Assembly: GCF_009905375.1 (NCBI RefSeq)
Contig: NC_133650.1
Location: 148,831,346 to 148,895,345, forward strand
Length of the DNA: 64,000 nt
Direction of reading: 5' to 3'
From: Apium graveolens
Lineage: Eukaryota > Streptophyta > Magnoliopsida > Apiales > Apiaceae
Shown here: positions 22,560-33,464 of the stretch, one piece after another
Layout of the letters: the number at the start of each line of letters is the position of its first letter
Position numbering within the stretch: position 1 is the first letter of the stretch
Program-made: the position numbers and the translations under genes
The notes under the pieces: generated by a model
Told to the model about the DNA's origin: nothing
The model's input: only the letters and a program-made list of their open reading frames with translations
The model's database searches: none

Positions 22560-24419
22560 TTACGTAAAGATATTCTTTAGACTTTTATGATCTGTGTAAA
22601 TTTCACATTTTTCACCGTAGAGATAATGTCTCCAAAGCTTCAACGCAAATACGATCGCTGCCAATTCCAGATCATGAGTGGGATATTTTTGTTCATGAGG
22701 TTTAAGTTGTCTCGAACCATATGCGATGACGTTACCGTGCTGCATCAGTACACATCCTAACCCGCGATACGAAGCGTCGCTGAAAATGACGAAATTTCCT
22801 AGCTCGTCTGGCAATACAAGTACTGGTGCGGTTACTAACCGATTTTTCAGCTCTTGAAAACTTTCTTCACACTTATCACTCCATTCAAACTTTTCACTTT
22901 TTCGAGTTAACTTGGTCAGCGGCGTTGCTATTTTCGCAAAATCTTTGACAAACCTTCGATAATATCCTGCCAATCCCAAGAAACTTCGAACTTCTGTCGG
23001 CGTCCTTGGTCTTTCCCAATTTAACACAGCTTCAATCTTCGCTGGATCGACTTGGATGCCTTCTCTACTGATAATATGCCCTAGAAATTGTACTTCTCTT
23101 AACCAGAATTCACATTTCGAAAATTTTGCGTATAGTTGCTCTTTCCTCAGAATTTCCAAAGTTATTCTCAAGTGTTCTGCATGCTCTTCTTCTGGATTGG
23201 AGTAAATCAAGATGTCATCAATGAATACAATCACGAATTTATCCAAATATTTCTTGAATACTCTGTTCATCAAATCCATGAATGCTGCTGGCGCGTTTGT
23301 CAGACCGAATGCCATTACCAAAAACTCGTAATGCCCATATCTTGTACGAAACGCAGTCTTTGGAATATCTTCAGCTTTAATCTTCAATTGATGATTGCCT
23401 GATCGTAAATCTATCTTTGAAAACCATGCTGATCCTTTTAGCTGATCGAACAAATCGTCGATTCTCGGTAAGGGATACTTGTTCTTAATAGTGAGTTTAT
23501 TTAATTCCCTATAGTCAATGCATAATCGCATGCTGTCGTCCTTCTTCTTCATAAATAACACCGGTGCACCCCATGGGGATACACTAGGTCGTATGATGCC
23601 TCGGTCTAAAAGATCTTGCAGTTGCGTTGACAATTCCTTCATTTCGACTGGAGCCATCCGATATGGAGCTTTCGAAACTGGTTCTGTACCTGGTGCTAGA
23701 TCAATTGTGAACTCAATTTCTCGATCTGGTGGTAACCCTGGAAGCTCGTCTGGAAAGACGTCTGGAAACTCGCACACAATTGGAATGTAATCTATTCTAG
23801 GACTTCCTCTTTCGGTATATAACACGTAAGCTATGTATGCCTCACATCCTTGTCGAAGCAATCGTTTAGTCTGCATCACAGTAAGAAATTTCTTCTGCTA
23901 TTTTTCTCCTTTGAATATTACTGTTGTATTCTCCGAAGTTCGCAATTTGACTCTCTTATTCGCGCAATCTATCTGAGCGTTATGACATGCTAACCAATCC
24001 ATTCCCAAGATAATATCGAATTCTCCTAGCTTAAAAGGAATTAAATCTACCGAAAAATGATGTCCGACTATTTCTATATCACACGCAGGACATACTCGAT
24101 CTACTGGAACTTGGTCGTCATTCGCTAATTTTATAATTAACGTTTCGCCCAACCATTCGATTTCACAATGTAACTTACCAAGAAATTCTTCAGAAACAAA
24201 TGAACGAGTAGCTCCAGAATCAATTAATACTTTTGAAATTACAGAATTCACCAAAAGTGTACCTGCAATAACACTCGGACTCTGCACCGCTTCTTTCATG
24301 TTCATGTTAAAAGTTCTTGCTTTGGGTTGATTAGGCGGCGGCGGAGGTAATGCTAACATGCCATAGCTGATCCTTTGCAATTTCTGGCGATATGCCCTTT
24401 CTTTCCACACTGGAAACAA
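22560..24419 (-). pseudogene. Tekay-2 protease, reverse transcriptase and RNase H
   Basis: One minus-strand frame holds the aspartic protease ([11 protein letters not shown], then ILGMDWL), RT ([49 protein letters not shown] active site) and RNase H ([26 protein letters not shown]). Two stops keep the frame: TAG 23900-23898 between protease and RT, and TAA 22562-22560 in RNase H. Both fall where the related Tekay copies have Gln. RT and protease catalytic residues are conserved. Pol joins gag through a frameshift near 24360-24419. The protein would copy genomic RNA to DNA in the particle. Confidence 0.93.
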
Positions 24420-25063
24420 GTCATCTTAGCTGTTCTACCTATTGGACATTCGTTAGAATAATGCCCTTTCTGCTTACACGGATAACACGTTACATCCCTT
24501 TTGATACATACACCAGTATGCTTTCGATTACATGTCTTACAGTACGGCACTGGAACTCTGACCATTCCCTGCTGACTGGAGGTTTGGAAACGATTACCTG
24601 CCTTCTGTGAACCTTGTCCTATCCTTTTAAAATTCAAATTTGCCTGGGCTTGGAAGCCCGGCTTTCTGCTGGAGCGATCTTGGAAACTTCCCTGTCCCTT
24701 GTCTTGCTGAGATCTTTCACTTTCCCCTTCTATAATCAAAGCTTTCTGAACTACGGCGGTATACGTCGTTAATTCGAAAACTGCAACTTGGCCACGAATC
24801 CATGGTCGTAATCCTTCTTGAAACCTTTGAACTAGTTTTTCTTCAGTGTCAACCTGTTCTGGAACAAACCTAGCCAACTCAGTAAATTTGGCTTCATATT
24901 CTGCCATAGACATATTTCCCTGCTTCAGTTCTAGAAACTTAATATGCATTTGATTCTTCACATAGCGAGGAAAATGCTTTTCTAAAAACAACTCTTTAAA
25001 CCTATCCCATGCAATAACTTCTTCACCCTCTAAGGCCTTTTTAGATTCCCACCAATAATTCGC
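24353..25063 (-). pseudogene. Tekay-2 gag, C-terminal part
   Basis: Minus-strand frame that continues exactly from 35821 across the TAT insertion. It holds the second half of the Retrotrans_gag domain (ANYWWESKKALEGEE, FLELKQGNMSMAEYEAKF, RFQEGLRPWIRGQV) and two zinc knuckles (CYPCKQKGHYSNEC, CFQCGKKGHIARNC). The frame is open from the ATG at 36195 to a stop at 24353. Compared with Tekay-3, roughly 15 residues and one base are missing between the second knuckle and the LALPPPPP linker, which puts pol out of frame. Gag would form the particle and bind RNA. Confidence 0.92.
25059..25063. repeat. TAT target site duplication, left
   Basis: TTCGC here and at 35816-35820 flank the TAT LTRs. Removing TAT and one copy restores a continuous gag codon frame, which confirms the boundary. 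Confidence 0.96.
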
Positions 25064-25610
25064 TGATAGGGATAAATAAGTCCTGGTTTTATAATTAATG
25101 GGCTGCTAGGCCCAATAAGAAGATGTATGATATTCAGACCAGAAAGGTTAAGCCTGACGAACCAGATCAGGCCTGGTGGAATAAAAAAAGGCCAAAAAGC
25201 CCTGATTATTAATTAATTTCGTAATTAATTAATAAGGGAGAAATCAGATGTTGAAAAGAGTCCCGATGAGGATATAAGTCCTTAGAGATTAGCCTCAAGG
25301 GAACCTAAAAGGATAAGGAATCAGCTTCCTACTTCCTAGGACTCCTAAGTCTATCCTAATTCAGAGGCTTATCCACCAAGTCTCCTATACCAAGTCCAAT
25401 TCAAGGACTCCCACATCTATATAAGGGGTCTCACCCCCACCCATCAGAACTACGTTTTTTGACTTGATCCTTGGCAATCAGCAAGGTACGTAGGCATCTT
25501 GTTAAGGCAGATTGAGTCACGAAACACAAGAGCAGTCAAATCGAGCCTCGAAGCTCACGTTCCTTAGTATTAAATACAGCAATTATATATAGTAGTTTTA
25601 ATCCATAACA
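25064..25610 (+). mobile_element. TAT 5' LTR (547 bp)
   Basis: It starts TGATAGGGATAAATAAG and ends CCATAACA. It is identical to 35269-35815 except for one C/T difference at 25508, so integration is very recent. A TATA box lies at 25417-25426. A primer site follows at 25613. Confidence 0.96.
25417..25426 (+). promoter_or_regulatory. TAT LTR TATA box
   Basis: CTATATAAGG, followed by a C-rich run, is a strong plant TATA box. It would start the genomic RNA about 30 bp downstream, in the last third of the LTR. Confidence 0.65.
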
Positions 25611-25612
25611 TT

Positions 25613-25630
25613 TGGCGCCGTCTGTGGGAA
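25613..25630 (+). other. TAT primer binding site
   Basis: TGGCGCCGTCTGTGGGAA lies two bases after the LTR end. This primer sequence is typical of plant Tat-type gypsy elements. The gag start codon follows 17 bp later. Confidence 0.85.
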
Positions 25631-25646
25631 ATACGCAACAACAACC

Positions 25647-27953
25647 ATGGCGAGAACACGGAGAACAACCAGCACTCTGGAGGAGGGAACACCATCAGGG
25701 ACAACCCAGGTGATTTCATCAACCGTGGAGGTTCCTCCCCATTCAACTTATGCATCTACTCAGGGGGAAGCCCAGACAGGGGCAACTCATCCTCAGCCAC
25801 AAGGGACAACTCCCCCGACTGTTCAAGGTACGAATCCTCAAGTTCAACAAATACATATACCTGTGAATTCTCGACCCGTCGGGTATGAATACTCAACTAT
25901 TGTTACTACTAACCCCCCTTATGGGATGCCCCTTCACCCTGAGGTTGGAGGAAGTGGATATGCTGGGCGAAGCGAAGCACGAGGGCGGTCGCCCCCCTAT
26001 ATACGAGGTTTGGATCCTATCCCTGAGGATCGGGAATTTTCTGGTCCATACACTGAGAGAGACTCCGAATCTTCGGATGATGAAGTGGCCCCGAGAAGGA
26101 GGCGTCCTGGAAAAGAGCCAATAGCCGATGGAAGGCAACGCCCCCAAAGCACCCCAGGGGCGAATCCCCAAGAAGTGCAGGAAAAGATCAGGGCTCATGA
26201 GGCTGAAATCCAAAGGCTGAGACGGGACTTGGAGGCTCACCAAGCCACCAGAACCCACATATCTCCTAGGGGGAGAAATCCTCCTCCCATCATAGACCTG
26301 GATGGTCCGGTAAGAAGAAGGGCTGCTGTCCCAAGAACTGATCCAAGCAATCTCCTTCCCCTTGGAGATCCTGATGATCCAACTCCACCCTTCACAGAAG
26401 AGATAATGAATGCCCATATCTCAAGAAAATTTAAGATGCCCACTATCAAAGCCTATGATGGCACGGGAGACCCCGCTAATCATGTTAGGACATTCTCTAA
26501 TGCACTGCTACTGCAACCCGTGAATGATGCTATAAAATGTCGGGCCTTCCCTCAAACCCTGTCGGGTATGGCTCAAAGATGGTACAGTCGCCTACCCCCA
26601 AATTCTATTGGATCATTCAGAGAATTAAGTCAGGCTTTTATTAAGCAATTCATCAGTGGAAGAGTCCATGAGAAAAGTTTAGCATCTCTTATGAGTCTTG
26701 TGCAGGGAGCTAAAGAATCCTTAAGAGATTACCTAAATCGTTTTACAAAGGAGGCTTTAAAAGTCCCAGACCTTGATGATAAGGTAGCCATGATAGCGCT
26801 GCAACAAGGAACTAGGGATGAGTTTTTCAAGATGTCTTTGGCCAAACGACCCCCTGAGAGCATGTTGCAGCTCCAAGAGAGGGCAGGGAAGTATATCAAG
26901 GTTGAAGAGAGTATGAGGAAGACCGTAGTAAGTAATGAGCCCACTGGAGGCAAGAAACGAAAAACTGATTTGGAGTACATCGCTAAGGATAAGTATCCTA
27001 GAACTGAACAAAACCCTGATTCAACCCCCAAGAAGGGAGGACCTGGGCAAAAGTTCACTGAATACGCTAAGCTGAATGCCCCCAGAAGTCAGATTTTGAT
27101 GGAGATTGAGAAAGACAGAGATATTCGCTGGCCTAAGCCCTTGAAGGCTGATCCCGCCAAGCTAGATAAGGGCAAGTATTGCAGGTTTCACAAAGATGTT
27201 GGTCATGACACCGATGAGTGTAGGCAGTTGAAAGATGAAATTGAGTTTTTGATTCGAAAAGGAAGGCTGAACAAGTATACTGGAGATGGAGGAGACAGAA
27301 ACAATAATGGAAGGAAGAACTTTGAAGATCGTAGGAGAGACCAAGATGATCAGGGGCGGAATCCCCAACCTAGAGGACCAGTTATAAACACCATTTATGG
27401 AGGGCCGAGACCTCGAGGGCCTGTGATAAACACGATCTTTGGAGGTCCAACTGCTGCTGGATTGTCCAAAAATTCCAGAAAGGCATATACTAGAGAGGTT
27501 ATGCATATTGTTGGAGAAGCTCCGAAGAGGGCCAGGACAGAAGTAACACTGGCTTTTGATGATTCCGACCTAGAGGGTGTGAAGTTTCCCCATGACGACC
27601 CGCTGGTCATAACGCCGATAATAGGAAATAGCCCGGTTAAGAGGGTCCTTGTGGATAATGGTGCTTCTGTGGATATCTTGCTCCACGACACCTTTCTAAG
27701 GATGGGATATAACGACTCCCAGTTGACACCAACCGACATGCCGATATATGGATTTGCTGGAGTAGAATGTCCTGTGGAAGGGATAATTAAATTACCAACC
27801 ACCATAGGTACGGAGCCAAGGCAAGCAACGCAGATGCTGGATTTTGTGGTGGTAAAGGCTAGTTCAACTTATAATGCTATAATGGGGAGAACAGGGATAC
27901 ATGCCTTCCTCTTTGAGGGCAGATGGAGTCGGGGGGCAGGTTCTTCCTATTGA
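25647..27953 (+). CDS. TAT gag-protease (768 aa)
   Basis: One uninterrupted frame. Residues 1-250 are Pro/Thr/Arg-rich and disordered-looking, with a charged helical stretch near 175-200. The Retrotrans_gag domain spans about 262-400 (MPTIKAYDGTGDP, AQRWYSRLPPNSI). A CX2HX4HX4C zinc motif sits at 512-525 (C512, H515, H520, C525), and the aspartic protease has D670-NGAS. After GRTGIHAF (about 27895) the frame runs briefly into unrelated residues and stops; the text that normally links protease to RT is missing and RT lies in the +1 frame. I infer a deletion of unknown size at about 27905. Gag makes the particle; the protease would process the polyprotein. Confidence 0.93.
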   Translation: MARTRRTTSTLEEGTPSGTTQVISSTVEVPPHSTYASTQGEAQTGATHPQPQGTTPPTVQGTNPQVQQIHIPVNSRPVGYEYSTIVTTNPPYGMPLHPEVGGSGYAGRSEARGRSPPYIRGLDPIPEDREFSGPYTERDSESSDDEVAPRRRRPGKEPIADGRQRPQSTPGANPQEVQEKIRAHEAEIQRLRRDLEAHQATRTHISPRGRNPPPIIDLDGPVRRRAAVPRTDPSNLLPLGDPDDPTPPFTEEIMNAHISRKFKMPTIKAYDGTGDPANHVRTFSNALLLQPVNDAIKCRAFPQTLSGMAQRWYSRLPPNSIGSFRELSQAFIKQFISGRVHEKSLASLMSLVQGAKESLRDYLNRFTKEALKVPDLDDKVAMIALQQGTRDEFFKMSLAKRPPESMLQLQERAGKYIKVEESMRKTVVSNEPTGGKKRKTDLEYIAKDKYPRTEQNPDSTPKKGGPGQKFTEYAKLNAPRSQILMEIEKDRDIRWPKPLKADPAKLDKGKYCRFHKDVGHDTDECRQLKDEIEFLIRKGRLNKYTGDGGDRNNNGRKNFEDRRRDQDDQGRNPQPRGPVINTIYGGPRPRGPVINTIFGGPTAAGLSKNSRKAYTREVMHIVGEAPKRARTEVTLAFDDSDLEGVKFPHDDPLVITPIIGNSPVKRVLVDNGASVDILLHDTFLRMGYNDSQLTPTDMPIYGFAGVECPVEGIIKLPTTIGTEPRQATQMLDFVVVKASSTYNAIMGRTGIHAFLFEGRWSRGAGSSY

Positions 27954-30900
27954 AGATATGGATGTTCGAGAAAATGATGAGAATAGAGGAAGGCCAGCAG
28001 AAGAATTGGATTCGGTTCCTTTAGATCCCAAGAATCCTGAGAGGATGACTTTCATTGGAGCTACATTAGAGGAGCCCCTTAGAGGGAAGTTAGTGAAATT
28101 TTTGCAAGAAAATAGTGATGTGTTTGCATGGTCAGCAGCTGATATGCCAGGCATAGACCCGGGGTTAATTACCCACAAGTTAAACGTGGATCCAAGCCGG
28201 AAGACAGTGAAACAAAAGAAAAGAAATTTTGCCCCGGAAAGACAAGAGGCTATAAAGCAGGAAGTGGAAAAGCTCTTAGAGGCTGGTTTCATTGAGGAGA
28301 TTCAATTTCCGGAGTGGTTAGCAAACCCTGTAATGGTGAAGAAGGCTAATGGAAAGTGGAGGATGTGTATAGACTTCACCGATCTGAATGATGCATGTCC
28401 CAAAGACTGTTTTCCGCTGCCTAGAATTGATACTTTGATTGATGCTACCGCTGGACATGAGATGCTGAGTTTCATGGATGGATTTAGCGGATACAACCAG
28501 ATCAAAATGCATAAGGATGACATTCCAAAGGTATCATTTATCACTGACTTTGGTGTTTATTGTTATCTTGTTATGGCGTTTGGTCTCAAGAATGCAGGAG
28601 CCACCTATCAAAGGTTGGTGAATAAAATTTTTAAGGATCTTATTGGGAAGACTATGGAAGTCTATGTTGATGACATGCTAGTCAAGAGTCTAGTAAAGAT
28701 TGATCATATAATCCATTTGAGGGAAGCTTTTGAGGTCCTGAGGTACCACAAGATGATGTTGAATCCCACGAAGTGTGCTTTCGGAGTAGGATCTGGAAAA
28801 TTCTTGGGATTGATGGTCTCAAAGAGGGGAATTGAGGCTAACCCCGATAAAATAAAGGCAATCCTGGACATGGAACCCCCAAAAACTGTCAAGGATGTTC
28901 AGAAACTCACAGGAAGGGTTGCTGCGCTAGGACGATTCATCTCCAAGTCAGGAGACAAGTGCTTGTCATTCTTCAAGTCATTAAAGAACATTAAAGACTT
29001 TGTATGGAGTGAGGAAAATCAGAAGGCATTTGAAGAGTTAAAGAAGTATATGGGCCAGGCCCCGTTGTTGGCCAAGCCAGTTCTGGGTGAAGTTTTATTC
29101 TTGTACTTGGCTGTTTCGGAAAGCGCCTTGAGCGCGGTATTGGTTAAGGAGGAACTGAAAGTCCAGAAACCCGTATACTATGTCAGCAAAATTTTGCGTG
29201 GTGCTGAGTTGAATTATTCAGCCATTGAGAAATTCGCTTTAGCCTTGGTGATGGCTTCAAGAAAGCTGCGTCCTTATTTTCAAGCTCACCAAATTGAAGT
29301 GCTAACAAATCAGCCACTGAGAAATATCATTCACAGTCCCAAGGCAAGTGGGAGACTAATTAAGTGGGCAATAGAGTTGGGAGAGTTCGATCTCAAGTAT
29401 AAGCCACGTATGGCCATAAAAGCCCAGGCACTAGCTGACTTCGTGGTGGAATGTACCATACCCAACCAAGAAGTCGGGGGGCAGGAAGATACCACACCTC
29501 AAGACAAGGGAGTCGACAATGGGGACAAGGAGAAAGAATATTGGGTTCTCTATTTTGATGGAGCATCAAAAACAAATTCCAGTGGAGCAGGGTTGGTTTT
29601 GCAAAGCCCTGATGGATTCTTAATTGAGTATGCCATGAAGCTAGACTTCCCAACCACAAACAATGAGGCAGAGTATGAAGCCCTGATTGCTGGCCTTGGT
29701 CTAGCTGGGACACTTAGGGTCAAAAACTTAAAGGTCCGTGGAGACTCGAAGTTGATCATATCCCAGGTAAAGGGAGAATTTGAAGCAAGGGATGATACGA
29801 TGGCAAAGTATGTTCGCCTAGTAAGGGCTGTGATGACCCAATTTAATGAATGCCATGTTGAACACATTCCAAGGGAAGAAAATGCTAAAGCAGATGCGCT
29901 ATCAAAGTTTGCTTCATCTGAGATTGAAGAAAGTTCAGGAAGTGTGTACTTCCGTGTTTTGAAGACACGAAGCATAGATGTTAAACTTGTGGCTCCCGTA
30001 GGCTTGGGGACGTCATGGATTGATCCCATCAAGGCTCACATTCAGACCGGTTGGTTGCCAAGCGATACAATTGAGGCACGGAAGTTAACTGTTCGAGCAC
30101 TAAGGTACTCTTTGATAGATGGGATTCTATATAAAAGATCTTTCGTGGTTCCTTACTTGAGGTGTCTCAGGCCCGATGAGGCACGCTTGGCTCTTGAGGA
30201 AGTGCATGAAGGCATTTGTGGGCAACACTTGGGGGGCAGGGCCTTGGCTCATAAGATAACTCGTTTAGGCTTCTATTGGCCAGAAATGATGGCTGATGCC
30301 AAAGAATATGTAAAGAAGTGTGATCGTTGTCAGAAGCATGCACCAGTCGCCAGACAACCCCCCGAGATGCTGACCTCTATCAACTCACCTATTCCCTTTG
30401 CTATGTGGGGGATGGATATTCTAGGGCCTTTTCCTATGGCCACAGCACAAAGGAAGTTTCTGATTGTAGCCATTGATTATTTCACCAAGTGGATCGAAGC
30501 CAAACCTTTGGCCAAAATCACAACTAAGCAGGTTGCACAATTCCTGTGGGAAAACATTATGTGCCGATATGGAATTCCCCGTATCCTCGTCACTGACAAT
30601 GGAACGCAATTCAACAATGAGGAATTCAAGAAGTATTGTGAAGAAAATGAAATTGAGTTACGATTCACCTCTGTGGCTCACCCGCAAGCCAATGGGCAAG
30701 CGGAAGTAGCAAATCGGATAATCCTGGATGGACTAAAGAAGAGGATCGAAAAGTCGAGAAATAATTGGGTAGATGAGATACTTCCCATATTATGGGCTTA
30801 TAGGACTACCTGTAGAGTCACGACAGATGCAACTCCTTTCATGTTGGCATATGGGGCGGAAGCAGTAGTTCCCGTGGAGATATCACATTCTTCTCCAAGG

Positions 30901-31248
30901 ATTCAGGCTTTTGATGAAAAAGAAAATGAGGAAGGGCAGAAGTTAGCCCTGGATTTAATCGATGAAGTACGAGATAAAGCACACGCAAAGATAGTAGAAT
31001 ATCAGAAAAAGGCTTCATTCTACTACAACCTAAGGGTTAAAGAGAGGTTTTTCAAACAAGGTGACCTAGTCTTGAGAAAAATAGAGGCTTCTGGTGTCGG
31101 ACAGAAAGGAAAGCTTGCCCCAAATTGGGAAGGGCCGTATAGAGTCAAGAGCGTTCAGGGTAGAGGAACCTACAAGCTGGAGACTATGGATGGTTTTGAA
31201 GTCCCGAGAACCTGGCACGCACAAAACCTGAAGGTTTACTACGTGTAA
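27901..31248 (+). CDS. TAT pol: RT, RNase H, second RNase H, integrase (1115 aa)
   Basis: Intact frame overlapping the end of gag in another frame. RT spans about 90-330 with FTDLNDACPKD and YVDD at 255-258. The first RNase H (about 390-485) is degenerate (LYLAVSE where an Asp is usual). The second, Tat-type RNase H is at 546-672 with D553, E589, D615 and D665. Integrase: zinc residues H769, H776, C807, C810; catalytic D839, D899, E935; then a C-terminal GPY-type region to 1115, with no chromodomain. The first residues (SSLRADGVGGQVLP) belong to the protease-RT linker, so the ATG at 27901 is a result of the deletion rather than the ancestral start. Expression would need frameshifting, a separate start, or help from another copy. 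Confidence 0.94.
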   Translation: MPSSLRADGVGGQVLPIEDMDVRENDENRGRPAEELDSVPLDPKNPERMTFIGATLEEPLRGKLVKFLQENSDVFAWSAADMPGIDPGLITHKLNVDPSRKTVKQKKRNFAPERQEAIKQEVEKLLEAGFIEEIQFPEWLANPVMVKKANGKWRMCIDFTDLNDACPKDCFPLPRIDTLIDATAGHEMLSFMDGFSGYNQIKMHKDDIPKVSFITDFGVYCYLVMAFGLKNAGATYQRLVNKIFKDLIGKTMEVYVDDMLVKSLVKIDHIIHLREAFEVLRYHKMMLNPTKCAFGVGSGKFLGLMVSKRGIEANPDKIKAILDMEPPKTVKDVQKLTGRVAALGRFISKSGDKCLSFFKSLKNIKDFVWSEENQKAFEELKKYMGQAPLLAKPVLGEVLFLYLAVSESALSAVLVKEELKVQKPVYYVSKILRGAELNYSAIEKFALALVMASRKLRPYFQAHQIEVLTNQPLRNIIHSPKASGRLIKWAIELGEFDLKYKPRMAIKAQALADFVVECTIPNQEVGGQEDTTPQDKGVDNGDKEKEYWVLYFDGASKTNSSGAGLVLQSPDGFLIEYAMKLDFPTTNNEAEYEALIAGLGLAGTLRVKNLKVRGDSKLIISQVKGEFEARDDTMAKYVRLVRAVMTQFNECHVEHIPREENAKADALSKFASSEIEESSGSVYFRVLKTRSIDVKLVAPVGLGTSWIDPIKAHIQTGWLPSDTIEARKLTVRALRYSLIDGILYKRSFVVPYLRCLRPDEARLALEEVHEGICGQHLGGRALAHKITRLGFYWPEMMADAKEYVKKCDRCQKHAPVARQPPEMLTSINSPIPFAMWGMDILGPFPMATAQRKFLIVAIDYFTKWIEAKPLAKITTKQVAQFLWENIMCRYGIPRILVTDNGTQFNNEEFKKYCEENEIELRFTSVAHPQANGQAEVANRIILDGLKKRIEKSRNNWVDEILPILWAYRTTCRVTTDATPFMLAYGAEAVVPVEISHSSPRIQAFDEKENEEGQKLALDLIDEVRDKAHAKIVEYQKKASFYYNLRVKERFFKQGDLVLRKIEASGVGQKGKLAPNWEGPYRVKSVQGRGTYKLETMDGFEVPRTWHAQNLKVYYV

Positions 31249-31561
31249 GATGGTCGAAGTACGATTCTCACTCGTCAGGATGGCGAGTAGGTTGAAAAGC
31301 ACCTTGAAGCTTTGCTTGCTTAGGATTTATATGTTTTAGTTTTATTACGAAATTTATTAAGACTTGTGTAAGGGACGAATCCCAGACAATTTTATGAAAT
31401 TCATAAGTTCTTCAAAGTATGATTGTGGCCTAACAAATAAAAATCAAATGCATGGATGCAAAGCATAAAAGGTGATAAATGAGATAGATCTGATAGATGT
31501 TACAAAAGTTTGATAAATAAAGTCTCGAAAATAAAAAAAGCCACGCAGGGCTGAAAAAGCT
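31249..31561. other. TAT spacer between pol and antisense gene
   Basis: About 310 bp without a credible frame. The sense pol stop and the antisense gene stop converge here, so this would be shared 3' untranslated sequence. An AT-rich run with T-rich tracts could hold plant poly(A) signals for either strand, but none is clear. Confidence 0.6.
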
Positions 31562-33464
31562 CTAAGGAGCTGAGGTGCCCTCGGCGTCCATATCATCATC
31601 TTCTCCGCTCTCGCTAGATGTCTCCGTCGTCTCGGAGGAGGAAGAGCTGTCATCCTCAGCAGGTCTGGAAAAAGACTCGGGAGGAGGAAGAAGTGGATCC
31701 TGAGGAACATGATCCGAGACAACTACTCGGGTACGAAACCTCTGTAGCAAAGCCTCATCGTCAGGGCAGATGTAGTCCGCCGGGTTAATATCAGGACAAG
31801 CCTCGTTCACGGTCCCAAGGGCCGTGTCCCAGCCAGTCCTAAAAAACTCGGGAAAGACTGAATCATCCCTAATCCTCATGGATTGGGCAAACTCCTCCGA
31901 GTCCAGATAATTGTCTATAGCTTTATCCTTCTCCGCCCGAAGTACCACCAGCTCGGCGTTAGACTCTCCGAGTTCTTCCTCCTTGCGCTTGAGCTTCTTC
32001 TCCAGGGTAGCATACTTCTTCTGCTGCCTCCTGAGGGCATTATCGGCCTTATCAGAAGCCCACTTCCATGATTCGGCTTGCCTCACAGCGCCTTGAAAGT
32101 AGGCGTTAGACTGAAACAAAACAATTAACAAAGTATAAGGCAAGAAAGTGCTACAAGAACGAGAAATAAGTTTAAAAAAGAGAAGGCATACCGAAGCCAG
32201 AGACTGGGCTCCCATGAGCTTAATCCTCTCAAGGTCAGGGGTGGCCACCACATCAGTAAAGTCCTTTGGGGTCACGCTATGGTAGGACCAATCCCAAGCA
32301 TGCTTCGTGGAACCAACCACGGTATCCCCTCGGCGGAATCCCCAGAGAGGCTGAAAGGCGCCTGTAGCAGCAGCAGCAGGGGCAGCAGCAGTGATAGGAG
32401 CATTATGGCCCTCAGCTCCTTCAGTTGAAGCCTCCCCCATAGGCTCCTTGTGCTTTCTCAAGAAGATAGGCTCTGTCGCCTTTCCTCTGGTGTCTAGGCC
32501 TGCTAACCGAGCTTTCTTCATCCTAGCTGTTTCCTCGACCAAGGGGACATTGTCCTCGTTAATCTCCTTAGCAGCTGAAACAAAGCAAAAGACAAAATAA
32601 GTGATGTTAATAATGCGTGAAATAAAGAAAAATTGAGAAGGGAAGAGAAATACCCTGTTGAGAAACAGAGGATAGTCCCACATGAATCAGGGAAAACTCT
32701 TCTAAAAGAGTCCAGCTGGTGGTGGTGCCATCATCCTGAGTGAGCCCATTATAAATGATAGTTTCTTCAGGAGTTAAGTGAATGGATTTGAGGCTACCAT
32801 CACTGACCTTCCCGAAGGAAGATCGAAAGAGCGTGCCCCAATCGCCATTCTCCCAACGTAACCCGACGAAACTATTCCTCCAATTTGGATTATTATCCGG
32901 AATAGAGGCGCTGTTAAAGATATGTTTGCTTTTGGGCCTTTGTTTGACATAAACCCAGCCACAAATATTGGAAGAACTATTGTAACATTGAAAGACTTTC
33001 CTAAAAACGGCTACAGAAAGAGGAAAGCCCTCCCTAAGACAACAAACCATAAAACATAGAATATTCCTCCAGGCGTTTGGAGGAAGCTGACACGGGTTAA
33101 TTTGTAAGTCAGCCAAAAGATGAGGGATAAAAGGATGAAAAGGGAACCTGAGCCCAGCATTAAGGGCGTCGGTGTAGATGAAGAGAGTATCAGGCCTCCA
33201 GTGGCAAGTACGGTCACCACCAGAGACTGGAACTAGTCTAAAGGGAGGAGGGACGTTATAACGAGCATTTAGTTTATTGAAATCTATGTTATGCCAAGTA
33301 TTACAGTGATTAAAGGAGTCGAGATGTGCAGTGGAAGGATATTCATCCCCCCTAGTATTAATCATATCAATTAAAGACATATATGAAGAGCGGATCTCGA
33401 TATCCTTACCTCGTTTTGAAGCCGAGGCTATCTTGGCCGCCCTCTCGGAACTCTTGTCGGCCAT
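31562..33464 (-). CDS. TAT antisense gene, three exons, transposon-associated protein (580 aa)
   Basis: ATG at 33464-33462. Exons by splice-site reading: 33464-32654, 32574-32192, 32110-31562. Both introns (79 and 81 bp) have GT and AG ends with T-rich acceptors, and joining them keeps one frame through the stop. Residues about 60-180 (FIYTDALNAGLRFPFHPF, QLPPNAWRNI) resemble the 'putative gypsy type transposon' family (Transposase_28) known from antisense ORFs of Tat-type elements. Ala-rich text follows in exon 2, a charged coiled coil at about 420-475 in exon 3, and a Ser/Asp/Glu-rich tail. No stop or frameshift interrupts it. Its TATA box is at 33586-33597. The function is not known. Confidence 0.82.

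Noticed and set aside
25893..26449. Minus-strand ORFs within TAT gag
   Set aside because: Shadows of the gag frame with no recognisable domain, unlike the antisense gene at 31562-33464.
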